64,000 bases of DNA. Origin: JAIVJM01 sp963816985 (lineage in GTDB: Bacteria; Acidobacteriota; Blastocatellia; Pyrinomonadales; Pyrinomonadaceae). The notes beneath the pieces are model-generated. The model did no database searches and had not been told where the DNA came from. It saw only the letters and a program-made list of their open reading frames with translations. This document shows, piece by piece, positions 24,827 through 32,668 of the stretch. Location: NCBI GenBank assembly GCA_963816985.1, contig CAWFMF010000004.1, forward strand, positions 4,092,001-4,156,000, read 5' to 3'. The translations under genes and the position numbers were made by a program. Positions within the stretch are counted from its first letter, which is position 1. Every line of letters starts with the position of its first letter.

Positions 24827-25513
24827 ATGGAGAATCTGCTCCTCGCGAAACTGTCGGGCGGAGAGTTGGAACGACTGCGCCCGCACTTCGAGCGCGTCAC
24901 TCTCAAACACGGCGAGCACGTCATCGTGCCTGACGAGCCCATCCGCTACTTCTACTTCCCGACGGGCTGCCTGCTCTCGCTCGTGACGACGATGGTGGAC
25001 GGCTCGGCGGTCGAGTCCGGGACCATCGGGCGCGAGGGCACGTCCGGCATCCCCATCCTGCTCGACGCCGCGACGACGACCATGCCGACCTTCTGCCAAG
25101 TGCCGGGCGACGCCATCAGGGTGAGGGCGGGCGTGGTCAAAGAGGCTTATGAGAAGAACGACGAGGCGCGGAAACTCTTCAACCGCTACATCCACACCGT
25201 CGTCGTCGTCGGCTCGCACTCGACCGCCTGCAACCGGCTGCACACGCTGCAACAGCGCTTCTGCAAGTGGCTCCTGATGTCGAGCGACGGCGTCGGCTCG
25301 GACGACGTGGCGCTGACGCAGGAGTTCCTCGCCGTGATGCTCGGCGTGAGGCGCGCGGGCGTGACCGAAGTCGCCATCAAGGTGCAGGAGGCGGGGCTGA
25401 TTACGTACCGGCGCGGGCACATCCGCATTCTCGACCGGCGGAGGCTGGAGATGATGGCGTGCGAGTGCCACGCGAGGACGAAGGCGGAATACGAACGCCT
25501 GTTCGGCGGGTAG
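24827..25513 (+). CDS. Crp/Fnr family transcriptional regulator
   Basis: A 228-residue regulator from ATG 24827, with AAAGGA upstream. The N-terminal cupin-like cyclic-nucleotide-type domain has FYFPTGCLLSL and GREGTSGIPILL, the pattern of the frequently seen acidobacterial/proteobacterial group that lacks obvious cAMP ligands. The C-terminal helix-turn-helix is LTQEFLAVMLGVRRAGVTEVA. No Fe-S cysteine set is evident. Its regulon is unknown; the two VTT genes upstream may be cotranscribed. Confidence 0.9.
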   Translation: MENLLLAKLSGGELERLRPHFERVTLKHGEHVIVPDEPIRYFYFPTGCLLSLVTTMVDGSAVESGTIGREGTSGIPILLDAATTTMPTFCQVPGDAIRVRAGVVKEAYEKNDEARKLFNRYIHTVVVVGSHSTACNRLHTLQQRFCKWLLMSSDGVGSDDVALTQEFLAVMLGVRRAGVTEVAIKVQEAGLITYRRGHIRILDRRRLEMMACECHARTKAEYERLFGG

Positions 25514-25589
25514 CGGATGCGCGCCCCTTGTCTCTCGGACTCGAAGCCGAGGGTTTAGAGCCCGAAGCGCGGACGGTCTGAACTAAGGT

Positions 25590-26438
25590 TCAAGCCCTCG
25601 AATCCGAGGCGGCTGCCGACCACTGTTTTTTGAAGCGCCGCGCCCCGGCGATGTCGTGGACGCCGTGGCGGCCCAAGTGTTCGAGGAGGAGGATGAAGAC
25701 CTCGGCGGTGGCGCGCGCGTCGTCGCCCGCGCGGTGGCGGCTGCGGTGCGTAACGTCGAAGTGCTCGGCGAGCGCGGCGAGGCGGAAGCTCGAAAGCTCA
25801 GGCATCACGCGCCGCGCGAGCGAGACGGTGCAGAGGTGCGGGTTCGCCATCCGCTGCCCCGGAAAGAGCCTTGAGAGTTCGTGGTTGATGAAGCGCACGT
25901 CGAAGGGCGCGTTGTGCGCGACGAGCACGGCGTCCTGCGCGAAGTAGAGCCAGTCCTCGGCGACGGCGTCGAAGGTCGGGGCCGTGGCGACCATCGAGTC
26001 GCTGATGCCGGTCAGCCCGGCGATGAAGGGCGGGATCGGCATCAAGGGGTTGATGAGCGTCTGGAACTCGGCGACGATGCGGCCCCGGCTGACGCGAATC
26101 GCGCCCAACTCCATGATGCGGCACGGCGGCGTCTTCGGCCCGGTCGTCTCCACGTCGAAGACGACGAAGTCGGCCTCGCCCAGTTGGCGGCACTCGTCGT
26201 CCTCGCAGAGCAGCTCGACCTCAAACGTCTCCTCGGCGACGCGCAGACGCCAGTCGCCCTCGCCCTCGATGAAGTCGGCGAGGACAATCGCCGCCAGAGG
26301 CGGGTCGAGACCGGGGAGTTGCAGCACCGCTTCGGCGATGTCCACGCAGGGCGCGCGACCGCCGTTCGAGCGCAGCAACTCAATCACCTCTTGCACCGGG
26401 GCCGAATCGGGGACGAGGTTACGGAACTTTTCATTCAT
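25590..26438 (-). CDS. DEDDh 3'-5' exonuclease (DNA polymerase III epsilon-like)
   Basis: A 282-residue protein. Residues 1-85 form an N-terminal module resembling the helical region in front of some epsilon-like nucleases. The exonuclease domain follows, with FDVETTG (Exo I, Asp and Glu), VAHNAPFDVRF (Exo II) and HRAGDDA (Exo III, His and Asp), making a complete DEDDh set. It is a stand-alone epsilon-like nuclease without helicase or polymerase domains, probably in repair or RNA trimming. It is divergent from pyrE, with 44 bases between them. Confidence 0.9.
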   Translation of the reverse strand: MNEKFRNLVPDSAPVQEVIELLRSNGGRAPCVDIAEAVLQLPGLDPPLAAIVLADFIEGEGDWRLRVAEETFEVELLCEDDECRQLGEADFVVFDVETTGPKTPPCRIMELGAIRVSRGRIVAEFQTLINPLMPIPPFIAGLTGISDSMVATAPTFDAVAEDWLYFAQDAVLVAHNAPFDVRFINHELSRLFPGQRMANPHLCTVSLARRVMPELSSFRLAALAEHFDVTHRSRHRAGDDARATAEVFILLLEHLGRHGVHDIAGARRFKKQWSAAASDSRA

Positions 26439-26482
26439 CGGGCGGATATTTTAACACGCGGACTCGGAAAGGAAAGCGATTG

Positions 26483-27058
26483 ATGAGGGACGAAGACGTG
26501 CTCGAAAGATTCCGGCGCACGGGCGCGCTGCTCGAAGGCCACTTCGTGCTCACGAGCGGGCTCCACAGCACGAGCTACTTGCAGTGCGCGCTCGTGCTCC
26601 AACACCCTTCGGAAGCGGAGGCTCTGGGCCGCGCCATCGCCGAAAAGTTCGAGGGGCAGGAGATTGAGACGGTCGTCGCCCCGGCCATCGGCGGCATCAT
26701 CATCGGCTGGGAGGTGGCGCGCGCCCTCGGCGTCCGCTCCGTCTGGACTGAGCGCGAGGGCGAGCGGATGACTCTGCGCCGTGGCTTCAACGTCCGGCCC
26801 GGCGAGCGAGTCGTCGTCGTCGAGGATGTCATCACGACGGGCGGCTCGACGCGCGAGACCGTCGAAGCCCTGCGCGAGGCGGGCGCAAACGTCGTCGGCG
26901 CGGCCTCCATCATAGACCGTTCGGGCGGTCGCGCCGAAGTCGGCGTCCCGCGCGTCGCGCTCGTCACCCTCGACGTGCCAACCCACGCCCCCGACGCCTG
27001 CCCCCTCTGCGCCGAAGGCGTGCCCTTCATCAAACCGGGAAGCAGGAAAAAGCCGTGA
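26483..27058 (+). CDS. pyrE: Orotate phosphoribosyltransferase
   Basis: A 191-residue enzyme joining orotate and PRPP to give OMP in pyrimidine synthesis. VVAPAIGGIIIG and the PRPP loop VVVVEDVITTGGSTRE (near residue 115) are diagnostic, and TSGLHS near residue 26 is typical. ATG 26483 is used; a TTG directly before it is also possible. The last three residues, Lys-Lys-Pro, and the stop are encoded by the intergenic repeat that follows. Confidence 0.95.
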   Translation: MRDEDVLERFRRTGALLEGHFVLTSGLHSTSYLQCALVLQHPSEAEALGRAIAEKFEGQEIETVVAPAIGGIIIGWEVARALGVRSVWTEREGERMTLRRGFNVRPGERVVVVEDVITTGGSTRETVEALREAGANVVGAASIIDRSGGRAEVGVPRVALVTLDVPTHAPDACPLCAEGVPFIKPGSRKKP

Positions 27059-27169
27059 ACCGTGACAGGTAAACCGTGACAAGAAAGAACGGTCTTTCTC
27101 TTGTCACCGTTTACGGTTCACGGTTTACGGTCTTTCTCCTGTCACCTGTCACGGTTTACCTGTCACGGT
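27059..27169. repeat. Hairpin array of the GTGACAG/GTAAACC family
   Basis: Perfect 22-bp outer arms are at 27059-27080 and 27148-27169 (ACCGTGACAGGTAAACCGTGAC). Inside are further GTTTACGGTTCACGGTTTACGG units and two TCTTTCTCCTGTCACC-like segments. The repeat begins inside the pyrE 3' end (the GTGAAC contains its stop) and stops four bases before the truA ATG. It is almost identical to 53702-53829. Confidence 0.9.
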
Positions 27170-27173
27170 CTTT

Positions 27174-27923
27174 ATGAATCACCGCCTGACGATGCAGTAC
27201 GACGGGACGGAGTTTCACGGCTGGCAGATGCAGGCCGAGGGGCGATCCGTGCAGGGCGAGTTGACGCGGGCGCTCTCTTTGATTGAGGGCCGGGAGGTCG
27301 TTGTCCACGGCGCGGGGCGGACGGACGCGGGCGTGCACGCCGAGGCGCAGGTGGCGAGCGTGCATCTGTCGAAAGGGCTCGCGCCGGAGAAGCTACGCGA
27401 CGCGATTAACGGGAACGTCGGGCGCGACTTGCGCGTCGTGAAGGTCGAGCAGGTGCCGGACGACTTCCACGCGCGCTTCTCGGCGCGGGGGAAGACTTAC
27501 TGCTACCGCATCTTTAACGAGCGCGTCGCCTCGCCGTTCTGGGCGCGTTACGCACATCATGAGGCGCGGCCTCTTGATGTCGGAGCGATGCGCGAGGCGG
27601 CGCGGCTCTTCCTCGGCGAGCACGACTGGACGGCCTTCTCTTCGGCGCAGACGGACGTGCAGACGCGCGTGCGAAACGTCACGGAGCTTGTCGTCTCGGA
27701 GCGCATGAGCGCGCGCGGTCGCGGGCGGCTCGTCGAGATTCGCGCGAGCGCCGACGGCTTCCTCCGCTACATGGTGCGCTCGGTCACGGGCGCGCTGCTC
27801 GCCGCCGGTCGCGGCGACATTGACGCGACGGCAATCAGCCACGCCATCGAGACCGGCGAGCGCATCCTCGTCGCCGCCACCGCGCCCGCGCACGGCCTCA
27901 CGCTCGTCGAGGTGCATTACTGA
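27174..27923 (+). CDS. truA: tRNA pseudouridine(38-40) synthase
   Basis: A 249-residue enzyme that converts uridines 38-40 in the tRNA anticodon arm. The N-terminal MQYDGTEFHGWQ and the catalytic motif HGAGRTDAGVHA (Asp near residue 52) are diagnostic, followed by FHARFSARGKTYCYRI and FLRYMVRSVTGAL. Length is normal. The ATG directly follows a repeat array and has no Shine-Dalgarno sequence. Confidence 0.96.
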   Translation: MNHRLTMQYDGTEFHGWQMQAEGRSVQGELTRALSLIEGREVVVHGAGRTDAGVHAEAQVASVHLSKGLAPEKLRDAINGNVGRDLRVVKVEQVPDDFHARFSARGKTYCYRIFNERVASPFWARYAHHEARPLDVGAMREAARLFLGEHDWTAFSSAQTDVQTRVRNVTELVVSERMSARGRGRLVEIRASADGFLRYMVRSVTGALLAAGRGDIDATAISHAIETGERILVAATAPAHGLTLVEVHY

Positions 27924-27934
27924 AGAGTTCATGC

Positions 27935-28060
27935 GACCAAACAGTACCGCGAGCGGTAGCGAGCGGGTTGAGTGTCGTCAATGCTCAACCCGCTCGCTAC
28001 CGCTCGCGGTACTGTTTGGTCTTAACTTTGAACCTCGAACTTTGAACTTTGAACTTATAG
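27935..28060. repeat. 38-bp perfect inverted repeat plus TTGAACT heptamers
   Basis: Arms at 27935-27972 and 27984-28021 (38 bp) match at every position around an 11-base loop. The core is GTACCGCGAGCGG and TAGCGAGCGGG. Directly after it, 28022-28060 is a one-sided run of TTGAACT-type heptamers reaching the uppS leader. Related GC-rich palindromes are at 60658-60684 and 62736-62840. Confidence 0.93.
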
Positions 28061-28068
28061 AGATTAAG

Positions 28069-28914
28069 ATGCCGCAGCGGTCGGAAGGGACTTTGAGTCG
28101 CGATTCGGGGGAAAGAGCACGGATGCTCGCCAATTTTGCCGAGGTCATCGAGAGGGGGACGCGCGACGAGGCTTTGCTCGCGCACGTTGACTGGTCGCGC
28201 CTGCCGCGCCACGTCGCCATCATCATGGACGGCAACGGGCGTTGGGCGGCGCAGCGCGGGCAGCAGCGCATCGCCGGGCATCGGGCGGGCGTCGAGGCCG
28301 TCCGCTCGACGGTGGACACGGGCGCGCGGCTCGGCCTCGGCGCGCTGACGCTCTACGCCTTCTCGACCGAGAACTGGAAGCGACCGCGCCTCGAAGTTGA
28401 CGCGCTGATGCGGATGCTCAAGCGGTATCTGCGGCTCGAACTCGACTCGATTGACCGCCAGAACATCCGCTTCCAGTCAATCGGTCGGACGCAGATGCTG
28501 CCCGAAAGCGTCCAGAGGGAACTGAGGCGGGCGATGGAGCGGACGGCCTCGAACACGGGGATGGTCTTGAGCGTCGCGCTCAACTACGGCGGTCGCGCTG
28601 AGATTGTTGACTCGGTGCGCGAGGGGGTCAGAAGGCTCGTCGCCGAAGGCCGCGCGCCCGAAGAGTTGACCGAGGAGGACATCGCGCGCCACCTCTACAC
28701 GCGAGACCTGCCGGAGCTTGACCTGCTCGTGCGGACGAGCGGCGAGATGCGCATCTCGAATTTTCTTCTGTGGCAGGCGGCCTACAGCGAAATCTACGTC
28801 ACCGAAACGCTCTGGCCCGACTTCCGCCGCACGCACCTCCTCGAAGCCGTCGTAGACTTTCAAGGGCGCGACCGCCGCTTCGGCGGCCTCCAACTCGTGG
28901 CGAAGGCGAAGTGA
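28069..28914 (+). CDS. uppS: Isoprenyl transferase (undecaprenyl diphosphate synthase)
   Basis: A 281-residue cis-prenyltransferase that builds the C55 carrier lipid for cell-wall synthesis. HVAIIMDGNGRWAAQRG carries the catalytic Asp, ALTLYAFSTENWKRP is typical, and LVRTSGEMRISNFLLWQAAYSEIY is the family signature. About 45 extra N-terminal residues precede the core; ATG 28123 could give a shorter form. First gene of a five-gene envelope/isoprenoid cluster. Confidence 0.95.
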   Translation: MPQRSEGTLSRDSGERARMLANFAEVIERGTRDEALLAHVDWSRLPRHVAIIMDGNGRWAAQRGQQRIAGHRAGVEAVRSTVDTGARLGLGALTLYAFSTENWKRPRLEVDALMRMLKRYLRLELDSIDRQNIRFQSIGRTQMLPESVQRELRRAMERTASNTGMVLSVALNYGGRAEIVDSVREGVRRLVAEGRAPEELTEEDIARHLYTRDLPELDLLVRTSGEMRISNFLLWQAAYSEIYVTETLWPDFRRTHLLEAVVDFQGRDRRFGGLQLVAKAK

Positions 28915-29013
28915 AGATGTCAGAATGTTAGATGTCAGATGCTAGTTCAGACATCAGAAGGCACTCGTTCACTCAATCTTTTTCTAACATCTAGCATCTA
29001 ACATCTGACATCT
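28915..29013. repeat. Heptad hairpin, unit ATCTNNC
   Basis: The right arm (28984-29013) reads as heptamers ATCTAGC, ATCTAAC, ATCTGAC, ATCT. The left arm begins right after the uppS stop (AGATGTC, AGATGTC, AGATGCT units). The loop is about 38 bases. It lies between uppS and cdsA inside the operon. Confidence 0.88.
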
Positions 29014-29026
29014 ACCGTCCGACCGA

Positions 29027-29863
29027 ATGAAGACTCGTCTCATCACCGCCGCCGTCGCGCTCCCGATACTCATCGCCTCAATCGTCTACCCGCCTCTGTG
29101 GCCGCTCTTCGTGTTGCTGGCGGTCGGGGCGATTCTCGTCGCGCTCTACGAGTTCTGGTTTTTGGCGAAGCGCGTCGGGGCGAAGCCCGACATCGTGGTC
29201 GGCTACGCGAGCACGGCGGCTCTGCTGGTCGCCTTCTTTTACAACGAGCCGTCGCTGTTGCTCGTCATCGTACCCGCGCTCGTCATCGCGGCGCTCGCGG
29301 CTGAGATGCTGCGGGGCGGCCCGTTCGAGAAGATGATTCTGTCGGTCGGCTCGACCGTGCTCGGCGTGCTCTACGTGGCGATGTTGGGAGGGTTCCTCAT
29401 CGCCGTGCGGATGGGCTTCGGCTACTCGGCTCCGGGCTACACGACGAGCTATTCGATTTCGACGCACCTGCTGTCGTTCTTCTTTCTCGTCCTCATGGGC
29501 TCGGACACGGGCGCGTATTTCGCGGGGCGGGCCCTGGGCAAGCACAAGCTCGCGCCGAAGATTAGTCCGGGGAAGACTTGGGAGGGCGCGGTCGGCGGCA
29601 TGGCGGCGAGCCTCCTGATGGCGGCGCTCGCGCACTACTGGTTCTTCCCGGAGCTGAGTCTGCGGGCGGCTTTGCCGCTGGCGGCGGTCTTGAACGTTCT
29701 GGGCGTGGTCGGCGATTTGACGGAGAGCGCGTTGAAGCGCGGGGCGAACGCGAAGGACGCGGCCAACATCCTGCCGGGCCACGGCGGATTCCTCGACCGG
29801 CTCGATAGCTTGCTGTTCAACGCGCCCGTCATCTACTATTTCGCTCTCTACTACTGGCAATAA
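29027..29863 (+). CDS. cdsA: Phosphatidate cytidylyltransferase
   Basis: A 278-residue, multi-pass inner-membrane enzyme converting phosphatidate and CTP to CDP-diacylglycerol, the branch point of phospholipid synthesis. The C-terminal signature SALKRGANAKD followed by LPGHGGFLDRLDS is intact, and GSDTGAYFAGRALGKHKL is conserved. About eight membrane segments. It ends four bases before dxr, so the genes are cotranscribed. Confidence 0.95.
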   Translation: MKTRLITAAVALPILIASIVYPPLWPLFVLLAVGAILVALYEFWFLAKRVGAKPDIVVGYASTAALLVAFFYNEPSLLLVIVPALVIAALAAEMLRGGPFEKMILSVGSTVLGVLYVAMLGGFLIAVRMGFGYSAPGYTTSYSISTHLLSFFFLVLMGSDTGAYFAGRALGKHKLAPKISPGKTWEGAVGGMAASLLMAALAHYWFFPELSLRAALPLAAVLNVLGVVGDLTESALKRGANAKDAANILPGHGGFLDRLDSLLFNAPVIYYFALYYWQ

Positions 29864-29867
29864 AAAG

Positions 29868-31067
29868 ATGAGAACACAGGGCATCGCAATCCTCGGCTCG
29901 ACCGGCTCAATCGGCTGCAACACCTTGAGCGTGGTCGAATCCTTCGCCGACGAACGCTTCCGCGTCGTGGCGCTTGCCGCCGGGTCGAACGTCGAGCGGC
30001 TCGCCGCGCAGGTCGAGCGTCACCGGCCCGAACTGGTCTCGGTCGAGAACGAAGGACGGGCCGAAGAACTGCTCGCGGAGTTGAGCCGGAGAGGCGTCGA
30101 GCCGCCGCGCGTCGAGACGGGCGAGGCCGGTCTGGTCGCGACAGCGACGCACGAAGGGGCGGATTGTGTGGTGAGCGCGACCGTGGGCGCGATTGGCTTC
30201 GTGCCGACTTTGCGCGCGCTCGAAGCGGGGAAGCGCGTGGCGTTGGCAAACAAGGAGACGCTCGTCATCGCGGGCGAGCTGATGACGAAGGCCGCCGCTC
30301 GTTCGGGCGCGGAAATCCTGCCGGTTGATTCCGAGCACAACGCCCTGCATCAATGCCTGCGCGGCGAGCGGCGCGAAGAAGTTCGCCGCCTGATGTTGAC
30401 GGCCTCCGGCGGCCCGTTCCGCACGAAACCTTTTAGCGCGATGGAGTCCGCGACGGTCGCCGAGGCGATGCGCCACCCGACGTGGCGGATGGGCGCGAAG
30501 GTCACGATTGACTCGGCGACTTTGATGAACAAGGGGCTCGAAGTCATCGAGGCGCGCTGGCTCTTCGGCTTCGGCCCCGACGAGATTGACGTGCTCGTCC
30601 ACCCCGAATCGGTCGTCCACTCTCTGATTGAGTTAATAGACGGCTCCGTCATCGCGCAGCTCGGCGTCACGGACATGCGCCACGCCATCCAGTACGCTCT
30701 GACGTACCCCGAACGACACCCTTGCAGCGCGCTCCCGCGCCTCGACTTGACGAAGCTCGCCACGCTCCATTTCGAAGCGCCCGACTCGGCGCGCTTCCCC
30801 TGTCTCGGCCTGGCGTACCGCGCACTCCGCGCGGGCGGCACGCTCCCCGCCGCCTTGAACGCCGCGAACGAAGAGGCGGTCGGCGCGTTCCTCGGCGGGC
30901 GGATACGCCTGACGGACATCCCCCTCGTCATCGAAAAAGTGATGGACGCGCACACGGTCGGCGAAGTCCGAGACCTCGAAGTGGTGCTCGCGGTTGACCG
31001 CGCTTCGAGGGCGCAGGCGCAAGCGGAGATTGCGCGGCTCCCGGAAGTCCGGGGCGCGGTGGCTTAA
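29868..31067 (+). CDS. dxr: 1-deoxy-D-xylulose 5-phosphate reductoisomerase
   Basis: A 399-residue NADPH enzyme making MEP, the first committed step of the non-mevalonate isoprenoid pathway. ILGSTGSIG at residues 7-15 is the NADPH loop, ALANKETLVIAG and LPVDSEHNA contain the metal and substrate residues, and TASGGPFR is the flexible-loop neighbour. It supplies precursors used by UppS and is completed downstream by ispG. Confidence 0.97.
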   Translation: MRTQGIAILGSTGSIGCNTLSVVESFADERFRVVALAAGSNVERLAAQVERHRPELVSVENEGRAEELLAELSRRGVEPPRVETGEAGLVATATHEGADCVVSATVGAIGFVPTLRALEAGKRVALANKETLVIAGELMTKAAARSGAEILPVDSEHNALHQCLRGERREEVRRLMLTASGGPFRTKPFSAMESATVAEAMRHPTWRMGAKVTIDSATLMNKGLEVIEARWLFGFGPDEIDVLVHPESVVHSLIELIDGSVIAQLGVTDMRHAIQYALTYPERHPCSALPRLDLTKLATLHFEAPDSARFPCLGLAYRALRAGGTLPAALNAANEEAVGAFLGGRIRLTDIPLVIEKVMDAHTVGEVRDLEVVLAVDRASRAQAQAEIARLPEVRGAVA

Positions 31068-31186
31068 AAGCGGCTGTTTGACGCGCGGTGCGTGGGCCGC
31101 GTAAACTTTCCCGGCAACCGGAGGCGGGGTTCGCATCTCTAAATGGTTTGCGGGCTTAAACTTATTCACAAGAGAAGCTTTACTTT

Positions 31187-32569
31187 ATGACACTCGTCGG
31201 CATTCTTGCTTTCATCTTCATCCTCGGCGCGGCGGTCGTGCTGCACGAGTTCGGCCACTTCATCGTCGCCAAGCTCCTCGGCATCCGCGTCGAAACCTTC
31301 TCGGTCGGATTCGGCAAGCGCCTCTGGGGCCGGAAGTGGGGCACGACCGACTACCGCCTGAGCCTCATTCCGCTCGGCGGCTACGTCAAGCTCGGCGGCG
31401 ACGAGTCGAACGCGGGGCTCGAAGAGGGCAGCGACGAAGAGATTCCCGAAAAGGAGCGGTTTGACCGTCGTCCGCGCTGGCAGAAGGTCGCGGTCGGCGT
31501 CGCCGGGCCGGTGATGAACATCCTGACGGCGATTGCCGTCCCGCTCGTGCTGGCGATGATTATCGGCGTCCCCGTGATGCCCGCGCCCGTCGTCAAGAGC
31601 ATCAAGCCGGGGAGCGCCGCCGAGGCCGCGGGCCTGCGCCCCGGCGACCGCATCAACTCCTTCAACGGGCGCGAGAACCGCGAGTGGGACAAGATTAAGA
31701 ACGACGCGATGCTCTCGCCCGAAAAGCCCCTGCCCATCGTCGTCGAGCGCGACGGGCAGAGCCTCCCGCTCACCATCACCCCGACCAAAGAGTTCATCGA
31801 AGGCGAGGCCATCGGCAGCCTCGGCATCCTCCCCGACTACGGCGACGTGCCCGTCATCGTCGCGGCGGTCAACGAGAATTCGCCCGCCGCCGAGGGCGGA
31901 CTCAAGCCCGGCGACTACATCGTCAGCGTCGGCGGCGAGCCCGTGACGAGCAGCGAGCAGGTCGCGCGCTACATTGACGAGCACAAGGAAGGGGCCATCC
32001 CCTTCACGCTCAAGCGCGGCGGCGAGACCATCAACGTCACGCCGGGCGAGCGCCGCCTGTCGAACGGCAAGCTCGGCTTCAACCCCGCCGAACTGTACCC
32101 GATACAGCGCGCCGGCATCGGCGACGCGCTCTCTTACGCCGTCTCGCACAACATCGAGATGCTGCGCCTCACGGGCATGGCGCTCGGACAGGTCTTCAGC
32201 GGCGAACGCTCCGTGCGCAACACCTTCTCCGGCCCCATCGGCATCGCCGAGGCGTCGAAGCGCGCGGTCGAGGACGGCGGCTTCGAGGGCGGCCTCCGGA
32301 TGTTCGGCTTCCTGAGCCTCAACCTCGGCATCTTCAACTTGCTCCCTATCCCGGTGCTCGACGGCGGCATGATCTTCATGGTCTTGCTCGAAGGGATGCT
32401 CGCGTGGGTCGGCCTCAAGCTCTCGATGACCGTGCGCGAGCGCATCCAGCAGGTCGGCTTCGTCTTCCTCCTGCTCCTCATGGGCTTCGTCATCATCAAC
32501 GACGTGACCAAGATTGCCTCGCGCCTGACGGGCTCGAACAACCCGCCCGCCGCGACGCAGCAGAAATGA
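31187..32569 (+). CDS. rseP: RIP metalloprotease RseP (site-2 protease)
   Basis: A 460-residue intramembrane zinc protease. HEFGH in the first membrane segment (AAVVLHEFGHFIVAK) gives the zinc His pair and Glu, and LLPIPVLDGGM near residue 385 supplies the third ligand, Asp. Two PDZ domains lie between (around PGSAAEAAGLRPGDRI and SPAAEGGLKPGDYI). It cuts membrane anti-sigma factors; a candidate substrate in this window is the anti-sigma at 20392-21546. It is positioned after dxr, as in the classical uppS-cdsA-dxr-rseP order. Confidence 0.96.
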   Translation: MTLVGILAFIFILGAAVVLHEFGHFIVAKLLGIRVETFSVGFGKRLWGRKWGTTDYRLSLIPLGGYVKLGGDESNAGLEEGSDEEIPEKERFDRRPRWQKVAVGVAGPVMNILTAIAVPLVLAMIIGVPVMPAPVVKSIKPGSAAEAAGLRPGDRINSFNGRENREWDKIKNDAMLSPEKPLPIVVERDGQSLPLTITPTKEFIEGEAIGSLGILPDYGDVPVIVAAVNENSPAAEGGLKPGDYIVSVGGEPVTSSEQVARYIDEHKEGAIPFTLKRGGETINVTPGERRLSNGKLGFNPAELYPIQRAGIGDALSYAVSHNIEMLRLTGMALGQVFSGERSVRNTFSGPIGIAEASKRAVEDGGFEGGLRMFGFLSLNLGIFNLLPIPVLDGGMIFMVLLEGMLAWVGLKLSMTVRERIQQVGFVFLLLLMGFVIINDVTKIASRLTGSNNPPAATQQK

Positions 32570-32653
32570 GTTCAAAGTTCAAGGTTCAAAGTTCAAAGTT
32601 AAGAACAAGAGCCTTGTCTTTAACTTTGAACTTTGAACCTTGAACTTTGAACT
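32570..32653. repeat. Heptad hairpin, unit TTCAAAG
   Basis: GTTCAAAG/GTTCAAGG heptamers begin directly after the rseP stop (TGA 32567-32569), and the reverse-complement array CTTTGAA/CCTTGAA ends near 32653. The loop is about 20 bases. Same family as 12487-12569 and 61309-61589. Confidence 0.9.
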
Positions 32654-32668
32654 ATCGTAGAGATTGGC

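Noticed and set aside
31166..32575. A 469-codon open frame antisense to rseP
   Set aside because: It mirrors the codon structure of rseP (GC-rich third positions give open complementary frames), is dominated by Asp, Glu, Arg and Val, and shows no motif.
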